Shown here: in pieces, positions 1 to 7,908 of the stretch
How the letters are laid out: every line of letters begins with the position of its first letter
Position numbering within the stretch: the first letter of the stretch is position 1
Assembly (NCBI RefSeq): GCF_016656965.1
Contig: NZ_CP067977.1
Coordinates: 2,504,501-2,568,500, forward strand
Length of the DNA stretch: 64,000 bases
Direction of reading: 5' to 3'
From: Brevundimonas vitisensis
GTDB taxonomy: Bacteria; Pseudomonadota; Alphaproteobacteria; Caulobacterales; Caulobacteraceae
Program-made: the position numbers and the translations under genes
Notes under the pieces: model-generated
Told to the model about the DNA's origin: nothing
Database searches by the model: none
Seen by the model: the letters and a program-made list of their open reading frames with translations, nothing else

Positions 1-195
1 AAGGCCGGACGGACGGGGCGGCGGTGGCTGGACCGGATCTTCCTGGTGGCGGGCGCCGGCTGGGCGGCGGCGGCCTGTGCCGGGGTTGTGGCCGGTCTTG
101 GCCTGACCACCCACCTGACGGCCGATGCCCAGGCCGATGCGGTCCTGTATCAGGCGTCGCTGGATGCCGTCGATGACACGGAGTGGGTGGGGTGA
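1..195 (+). CDS. C-terminal part of a small single-pass membrane protein (5' end outside window)
   Basis: The frame is open from base 1 to TGA at 193-195, giving about 64 residues. One hydrophobic Ala/Gly/Val segment occupies roughly residues 13-38 and is followed by a short polar tail. Its stop overlaps the GTG start of the next gene as GTGA (192-195), so the two are probably co-translated. The next gene encodes a single-pass protein resembling the periplasmic heavy-metal-sensor family. In such operons the small preceding membrane protein is often an anti-sigma factor or an uncharacterised partner, so a CnrY-like role is possible but is an inference. No catalytic motif is visible and the N-terminus is missing. 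Confidence 0.6.
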   Translation, partial: KAGRTGRRWLDRIFLVAGAGWAAAACAGVVAGLGLTTHLTADAQADAVLYQASLDAVDDTEWVG

Positions 196-704
196 CCGCA
201 CGCACATTGAAGATCCTGCTGGCCGTCTCGGTCGCGCTGAACCTGTTCGCGGCGACCGCCTTTGTGACCGTGGCCGTGACCCGTCCCAAGGTCGAGGAAC
301 GGGTAGAACAGCAGCGGCGACCCGGTGGCCGTCCGCCCGCATGGGAGGTGGTCCAGAGCGTCGATCCCGAAGTGCAGCAGACGGTTCGTGCCGCCATGCG
401 GGCCTCGGCCCTGGCGGCTCGCCCGGACTTCGAGGAGGCGCGGACGCTGCGTCGCCAGGCCGTCCAGGCGGTCACCGCACCGGATTATGATGCCGCTGCC
501 GTCCGCGCCCTGCTGGAACGCTCACGGACCGCCGAGCTGCGGGGACGGGCACGGCTGGAGGAGGATTCCCTGGCCCTGTTCGAAACGCTGACGCCCGCCG
601 ACCGCGCGGCCCTGGCCCCCATCCTGTCCCGCAATGGCCCGCGTGGTCGGGGCGGCGGGCGCGGGCGAGGGGAGGGACGTGAACCGAAGGTGCCGATGCC
701 ATAA
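192..704 (+). CDS. Periplasmic heavy-metal-sensor-like protein (CnrX/ZraP-type fold, inferred)
   Basis: A 170-residue protein with an N-terminal membrane anchor (about residues 6-26), then an Arg/Gln-rich linker and a long helical region, the architecture of the periplasmic heavy-metal-resistance/sensor family (helical hairpins of CnrX and ZraP). I chose GTG 192 because it overlaps the upstream stop as GTGA; an in-frame GTG at 183 is possible. The C-terminus is a Gly/Arg-rich tail. The translation contains no His and no Cys, so classic metal ligands are missing. It may sense something else or act as an envelope-stress chaperone. Together with the upstream membrane protein it looks like the distal part of a sigma/anti-sigma type operon. 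The family call is from overall architecture only. Confidence 0.6.
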   Translation: MTARTLKILLAVSVALNLFAATAFVTVAVTRPKVEERVEQQRRPGGRPPAWEVVQSVDPEVQQTVRAAMRASALAARPDFEEARTLRRQAVQAVTAPDYDAAAVRALLERSRTAELRGRARLEEDSLALFETLTPADRAALAPILSRNGPRGRGGGRGRGEGREPKVPMP

Positions 705-749
705 GTCTGGCGCAGGCTCGACTGCAGTGAGCGTCAGGAGTTTTGGAAC

Positions 750-1280
750 ATGGCCAAGTTCGTCTTTGCGTTGAACCAGTCGCTGGACGGCTATGTCGAT
801 CATGACGCCTTCGCGCCCGATCCGGTTCTGTTTCAGCACTTCGTCGAGGACATGCGCAGTCTCTCGGGCGTGGTGCATGGACGACGCATGTACGAGACGA
901 TGCGGTATTGGGACGAAGACCAGCCTGGCTGGAGTGCCGCCGAACGCGATTTTGCCTCAGCCTGGCGAGCGCAGCCCAAATGGGTCGTGTCGCGCACCCT
1001 GAGGTCAGTAGGGCCGAACGCCACTCTGATTGATCGAGACGTTGAAGTTGAGTTGCGACGGATCAAGTCCGAGCATGAGGGCATCATCGAGGTCGCGGGG
1101 CCAGAACTGGCTAAAGGCCTGGGTGACCTCGGCCTGGTCGATGAGTATCGCCTCTATGTCCACCCCGTCGTCATCGGCGAGGGCAAGCCCCTGTTCGCAG
1201 GCCCGCGATCGCGGCTTCGCCTTGTTGAGCACGAGGTCATGAGTGGCGACGTGGTGCGGCTGACCTATGTCCCGGCCTGA
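750..1280 (+). CDS. Dihydrofolate reductase family protein (RibD C-terminal domain)
   Basis: A 176-residue protein opening with a beta-strand and the motif LNQSLDGYV, typical of the RibD_C / bacterial DHFR-like family (YwjB-like), which binds NADPH and reduces unidentified substrates. The body carries GVVHGRRMYE, a central HxGxx-like region and the C-terminal stretch LVDEYRLYVHPVVIGEGKPLF, a hallmark of the family. An AGGAG Shine-Dalgarno at 736-740 fixes the ATG at 750. It is a stand-alone domain and is not fused to a deaminase, so it is unlikely to be the riboflavin enzyme itself. It is separated by only 6 bases from the convergent sensor-kinase gene. The true substrate cannot be read from the sequence. 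Confidence 0.88.
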   Translation: MAKFVFALNQSLDGYVDHDAFAPDPVLFQHFVEDMRSLSGVVHGRRMYETMRYWDEDQPGWSAAERDFASAWRAQPKWVVSRTLRSVGPNATLIDRDVEVELRRIKSEHEGIIEVAGPELAKGLGDLGLVDEYRLYVHPVVIGEGKPLFAGPRSRLRLVEHEVMSGDVVRLTYVPA

Positions 1281-1286
1281 GGCCGT

Positions 1287-3593
1287 TTAGGCCGCGCGGG
1301 CCTGTTCCACAGGCGCTGCCGCCGGGCGGCGCATCGGCAGGTCGAAGGCGACGGTGGTGCCGCGGCCGGGCTCGCTGTCCATCGTCAGTTCGCCGCCGTG
1401 CAGTTCGATCAGCGCCTTGGTCAGGGCCAGACCCAGGCCCGTGCCCTGGGTGGTCTTGGAATGCTGGCCCTCGACCTGTTCGAAGGGACGGGCCAGCCGG
1501 GCCAGGTCGTCGGCGGCAATGCCGATGCCCGTGTCGGTGACGGCCACCCGGATGCGTTCGCCCGCCGCCATCGACAGGGCCACGGTGATGCTGCCGCCTT
1601 CAGGCGTGAACTTCACCGCATTGGAGATCAGGTTCAGCAGCACCTGTTTGACCCCGCGATGGTCGGCCTCGATGGTCGGCAGGTCCGGGGTCTGCAGCCG
1701 CAGGGTCAGACCCGCCTCGTCGACCTTGCCCCGCATCAGACGGATCGCGTCCTCGCAGATCTCCTGCACCGAGACCGTCTCATAGTGCAGGGTCAGCTTG
1801 CCGGCCTCGATCTTGGCCATGTCCAGGATGTCATTGATCAGGCTGAGCAGATGCTGGCCCGAGCGCAGGATGTCGGCCGCGTAACCCTTGTACCTCTGGT
1901 CGCCCAAGGGGCCGAACATCTCGGCAGCCATGATTTCCGAAAAGCCGTTGATGGCATTCAGGGGGGTGCGAAGCTCATGGCTCATATTGGCCAGGAACTC
2001 GGACTTGGCCTGGTTGGCGGCTTCGGCCCGGGTCATGGCGACCTCGTATTTGCGCGCCAGCAGGGACAGCTTTTCCTGGCTCTTTTCCAGCTGGTCGATC
2101 ATCTGACGCAGGCCATCGGCGGCGCGGCGGCGCTCGGCCTCCTGCATCTTGATGGTGGTGATGTCGGCGGCGGTGACGACCGTGCCGCCGTCGGACGTAT
2201 AGCGCTCGGACAGCTGCAGCCAGCGGCCGTCCTGGAGTTCGACCTCGCGCGCACCGGCCCGCGACCCGGCGGCCGCGTGTTCGGTCTTGATGGACAGGGC
2301 GGCGATGCGGTTCAGCTCGTCCTTCTGGGCCCCGCGCCGGACCACGCCCTCGTCGAAGCCGAAGGCGTCCTTGAAGGCCTGGTTCCACAGGATCAGCCGG
2401 CCCTGGCGGTCAAACAGAACAAAGGCGTCAGACACGCTCTCGATACCATCGCGCAGGCGCCCCTCGGCGGCCTGGGCCTGGGCCTTGGCACGGCGTTCCT
2501 CGGTGATGTCCAGAGCCACGCCGAGGATGACGGTGAAGCCTTCGTCGCCCCGGTCGCCGCGGGCCTGACCCCGCGCGTCGATCCAGCGGGCGCGGCCCTG
2601 TGGGTCAGGCACCGGAAAGCTGGCCTCGAAGGCTCCGAAGGTCGCCGCCTGGCGCAGGGCATGAAGCAGCGGATCGCGATAGCGCGGATGGACGCGGGCC
2701 ATCACGATTTCGGCAGGCACCACCCCGCCGCGCTCGAGGCCCAGCATCACGGCCATATAGTCCGAGACGGTGACCTGATCCGCCTCCAGATCCCATTCCC
2801 AGACACCGCAGCGGGCCCCTTCGACCGCTACCCGGAACCGGCGCTCGGTCTCGGCGAACTCCTTTCGCAGGCCCCGCTGCCGGGCCTGCTGGATCAGCAC
2901 CAGCAACAGAACCATGGCGCCGATCACCACCGGTGCCAGCAGGACCCAGGCATCGTCCAGCAGGTTGGGGGCGGTCGACTGCGGCTGAGATCCGACCACG
3001 CTCAGGCCGGTTTCTCCCAGAGGCAGGGCGACGCGACGGGTATTGGCCGACCCCGCATCGGTGGCGGCCTCGGTCGGCATCAGATTGACCGTGACGTCCG
3101 CGTCGGCGCTGTTCAGGGCCGGCAGGGCAGTGGTCGTGGTCACCCATTGGTCGGCAGCCGGTCTGCGCGTCAACAGGGAGCGACCGTCCGGGCTGAGGCG
3201 GGTCCCGGCCACTCCGGCATCGCCGATCGAAAAACGGGTGTTCGGTGCCGCCGCCTGGGCACGGGCCAGGGCGGCCGGGGCAGAGCCGTCTTCGAGCGCC
3301 TGAACGGCGACGCTCAGTCCGGCCGCCGCTTCGCCCAGGCGGGCCTGGATCACGGCGGCATAAAGCTGGGTTTCGCGGTTCAGCGCCTGTTCGCGCAGGG
3401 TCTGGGCTTCACGGGCCGGACGGGCCAGTTCGCGGGCGAAGAGCAGCACATAGACGGCGACAGCCAGCGTAATGCAAAGCAGCAGGATGCGAGCCCAGGC
3501 GGGCGGACCCCTGCGGTTGTCCGAGGCGCGTCGCCCCGGTCCGCTGTAGCGGCGCTCCGTGCCCCGCAAGGCGGCCTCCCGACGATTCAGCAC
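1287..3593 (-). CDS. pleC: Membrane-bound PAS-domain sensor histidine kinase, PleC-like
   Basis: A 768-residue hybrid-free histidine kinase. TM1 lies near residues 33-52 and TM2 near 213-235, enclosing a periplasmic sensor of about 160 residues. Two PAS domains follow (about 245-365 and 378-490), then a HisKA domain with the phospho-accepting His539 in [10 protein letters not shown] and an HATPase domain with N-box (NLISNAVKF), G1 (DTGIGI) and G2 (GTGLGLAL). The H-box continuation [19 protein letters not shown] closely matches the PleC/DivJ group controlling DivK and PleD in Caulobacter, and the long periplasmic region favours PleC over DivJ. That assignment rests on remembered similarity. 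The start is GTG with no obvious Shine-Dalgarno. A CtrA-box-like sequence lies 45-60 bases upstream. In Caulobacter, PleC sits at the flagellar pole and acts mainly as a DivK phosphatase. Confidence 0.72.
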   Translation of the reverse strand: MLNRREAALRGTERRYSGPGRRASDNRRGPPAWARILLLCITLAVAVYVLLFARELARPAREAQTLREQALNRETQLYAAVIQARLGEAAAGLSVAVQALEDGSAPAALARAQAAAPNTRFSIGDAGVAGTRLSPDGRSLLTRRPAADQWVTTTTALPALNSADADVTVNLMPTEAATDAGSANTRRVALPLGETGLSVVGSQPQSTAPNLLDDAWVLLAPVVIGAMVLLLVLIQQARQRGLRKEFAETERRFRVAVEGARCGVWEWDLEADQVTVSDYMAVMLGLERGGVVPAEIVMARVHPRYRDPLLHALRQAATFGAFEASFPVPDPQGRARWIDARGQARGDRGDEGFTVILGVALDITEERRAKAQAQAAEGRLRDGIESVSDAFVLFDRQGRLILWNQAFKDAFGFDEGVVRRGAQKDELNRIAALSIKTEHAAAGSRAGAREVELQDGRWLQLSERYTSDGGTVVTAADITTIKMQEAERRRAADGLRQMIDQLEKSQEKLSLLARKYEVAMTRAEAANQAKSEFLANMSHELRTPLNAINGFSEIMAAEMFGPLGDQRYKGYAADILRSGQHLLSLINDILDMAKIEAGKLTLHYETVSVQEICEDAIRLMRGKVDEAGLTLRLQTPDLPTIEADHRGVKQVLLNLISNAVKFTPEGGSITVALSMAAGERIRVAVTDTGIGIAADDLARLARPFEQVEGQHSKTTQGTGLGLALTKALIELHGGELTMDSEPGRGTTVAFDLPMRRPAAAPVEQARAA

Positions 3594-3637
3594 CGTGGGA
3601 ATCTAGGCTGCGTCGCGAGGATGTGTCGAGACGCTGC

Positions 3638-3653
3638 GTAACCTTGGCTTAAC
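3638..3653 (-). promoter_or_regulatory. CtrA-box-like sequence upstream of the PleC-like kinase
   Basis: Read on the plus strand the site is GTAA, seven bases, TTAAC, against the CtrA consensus TTAA-N7-TTAAC, so one position of the first half-site deviates. It lies 45-60 bases upstream of the kinase start, a normal promoter distance. A 9-of-10 match can arise by chance, although AT-rich half-sites are rare in this GC-rich DNA. Confidence 0.35.
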
Positions 3654-3655
3654 CC

Positions 3656-4258
3656 TTACGCCGCCTGTGGCGCGCGGGACTCAATCTGAGCCGGGGTCGG
3701 CCTGGACGGTGCGGTTTGGGTGGAAGAGGGGGCTGCCAGCACATCGGTGATGCCCTTCACCACCGTGCGGGCCTGGCGGGCCAGGGCGCGGGCCTCGGGC
3801 GGGGCGTCCTCGGGGGCTTCATCGACGGCGTCGATCAAGGCCTGGGCCACGGCCATCAGCTGAGGCGCAGCGGCGATCAGCCGGGCCTGAAACTCGATGC
3901 GCTCGGGATCGCGGTCGTATTCGGCCCCGGGCACGCGCCAGCCGCCCCAGTCCGCTGCGTCCGTCACCACGACGGGATAGCTGCCGGGGAAGGGGTGGTG
4001 GGGGCAGTCCTCTGCCGCCTGCCATTTGTTGCGGGCGCGCAGCAGCCGCCATTGCTCGGTGGCCTGCGCGGCCGGGTCCTCGACCGGGGCGAGCAGCTCA
4101 TGCCCCAGGAATTCCCGGCCCAAACCCACGTCATAGGTGACGCGGACCGGCTCTTCGAAGCCCTTGGCCCAGACGGGCTGGACCTTCTCGATCTGGGCCC
4201 ATGCACCGACGCATTCGACCCAGACCTTTTGACCCTTCTGGAACTGCGCGCGTGCCAT
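3656..4258 (-). CDS. Conserved hypothetical protein with RLIAAAP-type motif
   Basis: A 200-residue soluble protein with no signal peptide or membrane segment. The start ATG is preceded by GGAGG at good spacing. The N-terminal half is rich in Trp and aromatic residues (KVWVECVGAW...). The middle contains EFQARLIAAAPQLMAVAQAL, a short helical motif often seen in small phage-associated hypothetical proteins. The C-terminus is Pro/Thr-rich and probably disordered. I cannot assign a function. Neighbours are the kinase gene (63 bases downstream) and, on the upstream side, the CBS protein on the same strand 78 bases away. The phage-like motif is the only hint of origin, and no other phage gene is nearby. 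Confidence 0.7.
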   Translation of the reverse strand: MARAQFQKGQKVWVECVGAWAQIEKVQPVWAKGFEEPVRVTYDVGLGREFLGHELLAPVEDPAAQATEQWRLLRARNKWQAAEDCPHHPFPGSYPVVVTDAADWGGWRVPGAEYDRDPERIEFQARLIAAAPQLMAVAQALIDAVDEAPEDAPPEARALARQARTVVKGITDVLAAPSSTQTAPSRPTPAQIESRAPQAA

Positions 4259-4336
4259 TCGACCTCCAACCGCAGGTCAGAATGACCGGCATCGGTGAAC
4301 GGGGCGTTTGGAGGCAGGGTGAAGAAGCGGTGAACG

Positions 4337-4750
4337 TCAGGCCGTGCGCGAGATGTCCTCAAGCGCCTCGCCGGCGTATTTTTCCTTCACGCGGGTGGAC
4401 AGGTCGCCCAGAGACACCACGCCGACCAGACGCTCGTTCTTGTCCAGCACCGGCAGGCGGCGGATCTGGCGGCTGCCCATGGCGTCCAGCACGGTCTTGA
4501 GGTCATCGTCCTCGTGGGCGGTGTGCGGGTCGCGGGTGATGTATTCGACCACGGAGGCAGAGGGCGCGGCCCCGGCGGCGACGGCGCGGACAGTGATGTC
4601 GCGATCGGTGATCGTGCCGATCAGGGTTTCGCCATCGGCCACGGGCATGAAGCCGAAATCGCCGGCGGCCATGCGGGCGGCAACTTCCTGGATGGGATCA
4701 CCGGGGCGGGCGATCTGGACATCCTTGCTCATCACATCGCGAACTTTCAT
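4337..4750 (-). CDS. Tandem CBS-domain protein
   Basis: A 137-residue protein consisting almost entirely of a CBS pair (a Bateman module): first CBS about residues 7-60 (MSKDVQIARPGDPIQEVA... GTITDRDI), second about 72-126 (DDLKTVLDAMGSRQIRRLPVLD... GVVSLGDL). Such stand-alone pairs bind adenine nucleotides (AMP, ATP, SAM) and regulate partners, and the RRLPVLD and GTITDRDI sequences are canonical. AGGAG lies 8 bases before the ATG. It is divergent from the aldehyde dehydrogenase gene, with about 116 bases between the two starts. The ligand and the partner protein cannot be inferred. Confidence 0.92.
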   Translation of the reverse strand: MKVRDVMSKDVQIARPGDPIQEVAARMAAGDFGFMPVADGETLIGTITDRDITVRAVAAGAAPSASVVEYITRDPHTAHEDDDLKTVLDAMGSRQIRRLPVLDKNERLVGVVSLGDLSTRVKEKYAGEALEDISRTA

Positions 4751-4866
4751 GGCATTGGCTCCTGACAGGGGGAATGCGGTTCAGAACCCGATGACGGCGC
4801 GGCGGTTCCGCTTTGCCTGTGCCGCAGGCACCGCTAAGCCGGGCCGACAAGACAAGGAGACGGGCG

Positions 4867-6369
4867 ATGACCACAGCAGCGGATGAAGCCAGAAGCATCC
4901 TGACGCGACTGGGCGTGGCCGACGGGGTCTGGGGCGGTGATCTGCCGACCCGCTCGCCGATCGATGGCTCATCGGCAGGCCGCCTGCACGAGGCCACGCC
5001 GGATCAGGTCCAGGCGGTCATCGCCCGTTCGGCAACGGCCTTCCAGGCCTGGCGGCGGGTGCCCGCGCCGCGGCGGGGAGAGCTGGTTCGGCTGTTGGGT
5101 GAGGAACTGCGCGCGTCCAAGGCCGACCTGGCCCGTCTGGTGACGCTGGAGGCCGGCAAGATCGTGTCCGAGGGCCTGGGTGAGGTGCAGGAGATGATCG
5201 AAATCTGCGACTTTGCCGTGGGCCTGTCACGGCAGCTGTACGGCCTGACCCTGGCCAGCGAACGCCCGGGCCATCACATGCGCGAGACCTGGCAGCCGCT
5301 GGGGCCGGTTGCGGTGATCTCGGCCTTCAACTTTCCGGTGGCGGTCTGGGCCTGGAATGCGGCGCTGGCCCTGGTCTGCGGCGATCCCGTGATCTGGAAG
5401 CCGTCCGAAAAGACGCCCCTGACGGCACTGGCCACCCAAGCCGTGTTCGAGCGTGCAGCGGCGCGTTTTGCCGATGCCCCGCCGGGTCTGTCGCAACTGC
5501 TGATCGGCGGAAAGGAGATCGGAGAGGCCCTGGCCGCCGATCCTCGCGTGCCGCTGGTTTCGGCAACGGGATCGACCCGAATGGGACGGGCCGTGGCCAC
5601 GGCGGTCGCCGGACGTCTGGGACGGTCTCTGCTGGAACTGGGCGGCAACAATGCCATGATCGTGACGCCCTCGGCCGACCTGGACATGGCGGTTCGGGCG
5701 ATTGCCTTTTCCGCAGTGGGCACATGCGGCCAGCGCTGTACGACCCTGCGGCGGCTGCTGGTGCATGAGGATGTGGCAGAAGGCCTGATCGCGCGGCTGG
5801 TGGCGGCCTATGACACCCTGCCGATCGGCGACCCGCGTCAGGAAGGCGTGCTGTTGGGGCCCCTGATCGACGAGGCGGCGGTGGACGGGTTCGAGACCGC
5901 CCTTGCCCAGGCCGCCGAACAGGGCGGGCAGCTTCTGGTCGGCGGGACGCGGGTGGAGGGGGCGGTGTCCTATGTGCGGCCCGCCATCGTGCGGATGCCC
6001 GCCCAGACGGCCGTGGTCGAGCACGAGACCTTTGCGCCCATCCTCTATGTCATGACCTGGTCGGACTTCGACGCAGCCGTGGCGATGCAGAATGCGGTGC
6101 CGCAGGGGCTGAGTTCCTGCGTCTTTACCGACAGCGTGCGCGAGGCGGAGGCCTTTCTGTCGGCCTGGGGCTCGGACTGCGGCATCGCCAATGTGAACAT
6201 CGGCCCGTCAGGCGCCGAGATCGGCGGGGCATTTGGCGGTGAAAAGGAGACCGGCGGCGGCCGCGAGTCCGGGTCGGATGCCTGGAAGGCCTATATGCGC
6301 CGTCAGACCCAGACGGTGAATTTCAGCCGCGACCTGCCGTTGGCCCAGGGCGTGCGCTTCGAGGTGTAA
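4867..6369 (+). CDS. Aldehyde dehydrogenase, ALDH7/AmaB-like (alpha-aminoadipic semialdehyde dehydrogenase type)
   Basis: A 500-residue NAD(P)-dependent aldehyde dehydrogenase. The cofactor region shows NFPVAVWAWN and WKPSEKTPLTA, the general base is Glu258 in LLELGGNN, and the nucleophile is Cys291 in GTCGQRCT. The N-terminal hydrophilic domain and the sequence SAFNFPVAVWAWN are those of the ALDH7 (antiquitin/AmaB) branch, which oxidises L-2-aminoadipate 6-semialdehyde in lysine degradation. GAFGGEKETGGGRESGSDAWK near the C-terminus also fits ALDH7. I chose ATG 4867 because AAGGAG precedes it; a frame extension to 4813 lacks a ribosome site. It is a single gene with no other lysine-pathway gene adjacent, so the physiological substrate remains inferred. 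Confidence 0.87.
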   Translation: MTTAADEARSILTRLGVADGVWGGDLPTRSPIDGSSAGRLHEATPDQVQAVIARSATAFQAWRRVPAPRRGELVRLLGEELRASKADLARLVTLEAGKIVSEGLGEVQEMIEICDFAVGLSRQLYGLTLASERPGHHMRETWQPLGPVAVISAFNFPVAVWAWNAALALVCGDPVIWKPSEKTPLTALATQAVFERAAARFADAPPGLSQLLIGGKEIGEALAADPRVPLVSATGSTRMGRAVATAVAGRLGRSLLELGGNNAMIVTPSADLDMAVRAIAFSAVGTCGQRCTTLRRLLVHEDVAEGLIARLVAAYDTLPIGDPRQEGVLLGPLIDEAAVDGFETALAQAAEQGGQLLVGGTRVEGAVSYVRPAIVRMPAQTAVVEHETFAPILYVMTWSDFDAAVAMQNAVPQGLSSCVFTDSVREAEAFLSAWGSDCGIANVNIGPSGAEIGGAFGGEKETGGGRESGSDAWKAYMRRQTQTVNFSRDLPLAQGVRFEV

Positions 6370-6372
6370 GGC

Positions 6373-6394
6373 GCGCCCTCCCCCGTGAAGGGGA
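6373..6394. repeat. Short GC-rich hairpin of the CCTCCC/GGGAGG family
   Basis: An inverted repeat CCCTCCCC / GGGGAGGG with a short loop, in the 37-base gap between the convergent aldehyde dehydrogenase and trcR genes. The plus strand continues with five A residues, so it is not a canonical terminator in that direction. It resembles hairpins at 9830, 28858, 43618 and 46992. Confidence 0.7.
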
Positions 6395-6406
6395 GGGAAA
6401 AAGGCA

Positions 6407-7072
6407 TCAGTCGCGCTTGCCGAACACCGATTCGGCGGTGGGTTCGGCACCACGACGTTCCGCGGCATCGGGGACGAACTCCGGCTCGGCGGGTTCGGCC
6501 TCGATCTCCTGCAGGGTCGGACCGCCACGCTTGAGGTCGTCCTTGGCCTTCTTGTCGGCGGCCTTTTTGACCACTTCGTCCAGCTGCAGCTGCCCGACGA
6601 GACCCAGGGTCACCGGATCGACGGCCTTGATGTTGGCGCTGTTCCAGTGGGTGCGATTGCGCACGCTTTCGATGGTGGACTTGGTGGTCCCCAGCAGCTT
6701 GGCGATCTGGGCGTCGGTCACCTCGGGGTGATTGCGCACGAACCAGGCGATGGCATCCGGGCGATCCTGACGGCGCGAGACGGGGGTGTATTTCGGCGGG
6801 GCCTTGGCCGGCTTCAGCAGCTCGGCATGGCGGCTGACGACGGCCTTCATGCGATAGGCCTCGTCGTTCTGGGCCTTGTCCAGCTCTTCGCGGGTCAGCT
6901 GGCCATTGACCAGGGGATCGGCCCCCCGGATGTCGCGCGCCACGTCGCCGTCAGCGATGCCGCGCACTTCCAGCGGGTGAAGGCCGCAGAAGTCGGCGAT
7001 CTGTTCGAAGGTGAGCGAGGTATTGTCGACCAGCCAGACTGCGGTCGCCTTGGGCATCAGGATGTCGGTCAT
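6407..7072 (-). CDS. trcR: DUF1013 cell-cycle transcriptional regulator TrcR
   Basis: A 221-residue protein matching the alphaproteobacteria-specific DUF1013 family, annotated as cell cycle transcriptional regulator TrcR. Recognisable parts are the N-terminal MPKATAVWLVDNTSLTF, the GLHPLEVRGIADG helix pair, and a helix-turn-helix-like segment around TDAQIAKLLGTTKSTIESVRNRTHW, followed by an acidic disordered tail. I chose the ATG at 7072, which gives the conserved family N-terminus; the frame is open to 7234. It is convergent with the dehydrogenase gene. It is one of several conserved alphaproteobacterial core genes here (with quinone oxidoreductase, DUF1192, DUF1465 and rpmE), which supports a housekeeping role. 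Its DNA targets are not visible. Confidence 0.9.
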   Translation of the reverse strand: MTDILMPKATAVWLVDNTSLTFEQIADFCGLHPLEVRGIADGDVARDIRGADPLVNGQLTREELDKAQNDEAYRMKAVVSRHAELLKPAKAPPKYTPVSRRQDRPDAIAWFVRNHPEVTDAQIAKLLGTTKSTIESVRNRTHWNSANIKAVDPVTLGLVGQLQLDEVVKKAADKKAKDDLKRGGPTLQEIEAEPAEPEFVPDAAERRGAEPTAESVFGKRD

Positions 7073-7287
7073 GGACCTGTATTCCGGTTCTGTGGCGGCC
7101 TTTGAAGGGTCGCGGAAACAAAGGCGCCCGACCTTTCGGCCGGGCGTTGATGTTTCGATATAGGCCGTTTCTGCAGAAAAGAAAACGATGTCCGACAACC
7201 TCATACAGCTACGGTTCATCCAGGCTGTGAACAATGGAGCCCATGGACGCGTTTGGCGTCACAGGAACTCAACTGGAGGGAATTGAT

Positions 7288-7905
7288 ATGCTGTCGATCA
7301 TCAGCCTGGCGGCCATGGCGGCCCTTTCCGGCGCGCCTCAGGAATATGCCCCCTACGGCGGCCAGGACGGCCCCCAGCGCGTGGCCCCGCGCGGCAGCTA
7401 TGCGGCCACCTGCAGCGGTTCCTACGTCAACCAGGGTCGACTGTATGCCGATTGCCGCGATGAGCGCGGGCGCCTGCGCGGCACCTCCATCGATCTGCAG
7501 CGCTGCGGCAACTACGACGTCGCCAACGACAATGGCCGTCTGGTCTGCGGCAACGTTCGCGGCGACTTCGAGAACGGCGGCGGAAACAACGGCGGCGGCT
7601 GGGGCGACCACAATGGCGGTGGCAACTGGGGCGGCAACGGTGGCCGCAACACCATCACCGTCTATCGCGATGCCAACTACCGCGGTGCTTCGCTGACGCT
7701 GCGCGGTGCGATCCCCGACCTGCGGTCCAGCGGCCTGAACGACCGGATCAGCTCGATGCGCTTCCAGGGCGAATGGGAAGCCTGCACCGACGCCAACTTC
7801 CGTGGGCGCTGCCAGACGTTCAACTATGACGTCAGCAATCTGGAGCGCTTCGGAATGAACGACAGCATCTCGTCGCTGCGCCCGGTGCGCGGCGGTCGCT
7901 GGTAA
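7288..7905 (+). CDS. Secreted CVNH-like plus beta/gamma-crystallin domain protein
   Basis: A 205-residue exported protein. The short hydrophobic N-terminus (residues 1-14) looks like a signal peptide. Residues about 38-90 resemble a cyanovirin-N homology (CVNH) domain, with ATCSGSYVNQGRLYADC, SIDLQRC and RLVCGN (paired Cys). A Gly/Asn-rich linker (97-120) follows, then a beta/gamma-crystallin domain (122-200). Two textbook calcium-binding motifs of the N/D-N/D-x-x-S/T-S type are present, NDRISS (151-156) and NDSISS (191-196). CVNH domains usually bind mannose-type glycans, and crystallin motifs bind Ca2+ and stabilise secreted proteins. TGGAGGG precedes the chosen ATG. The natural ligand is unknown. 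The gene is monocistronic and nearly abuts the convergent oxidoreductase gene. Confidence 0.83.
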   Translation: MLSIISLAAMAALSGAPQEYAPYGGQDGPQRVAPRGSYAATCSGSYVNQGRLYADCRDERGRLRGTSIDLQRCGNYDVANDNGRLVCGNVRGDFENGGGNNGGGWGDHNGGGNWGGNGGRNTITVYRDANYRGASLTLRGAIPDLRSSGLNDRISSMRFQGEWEACTDANFRGRCQTFNYDVSNLERFGMNDSISSLRPVRGGRW

Positions 7906-7908
7906 CCG

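Noticed and set aside
3656..4258. Prophage remnant suggested by the RLIAAAP motif
   Set aside because: No integrase, att-like repeats or other phage genes nearby. One short motif is not enough.
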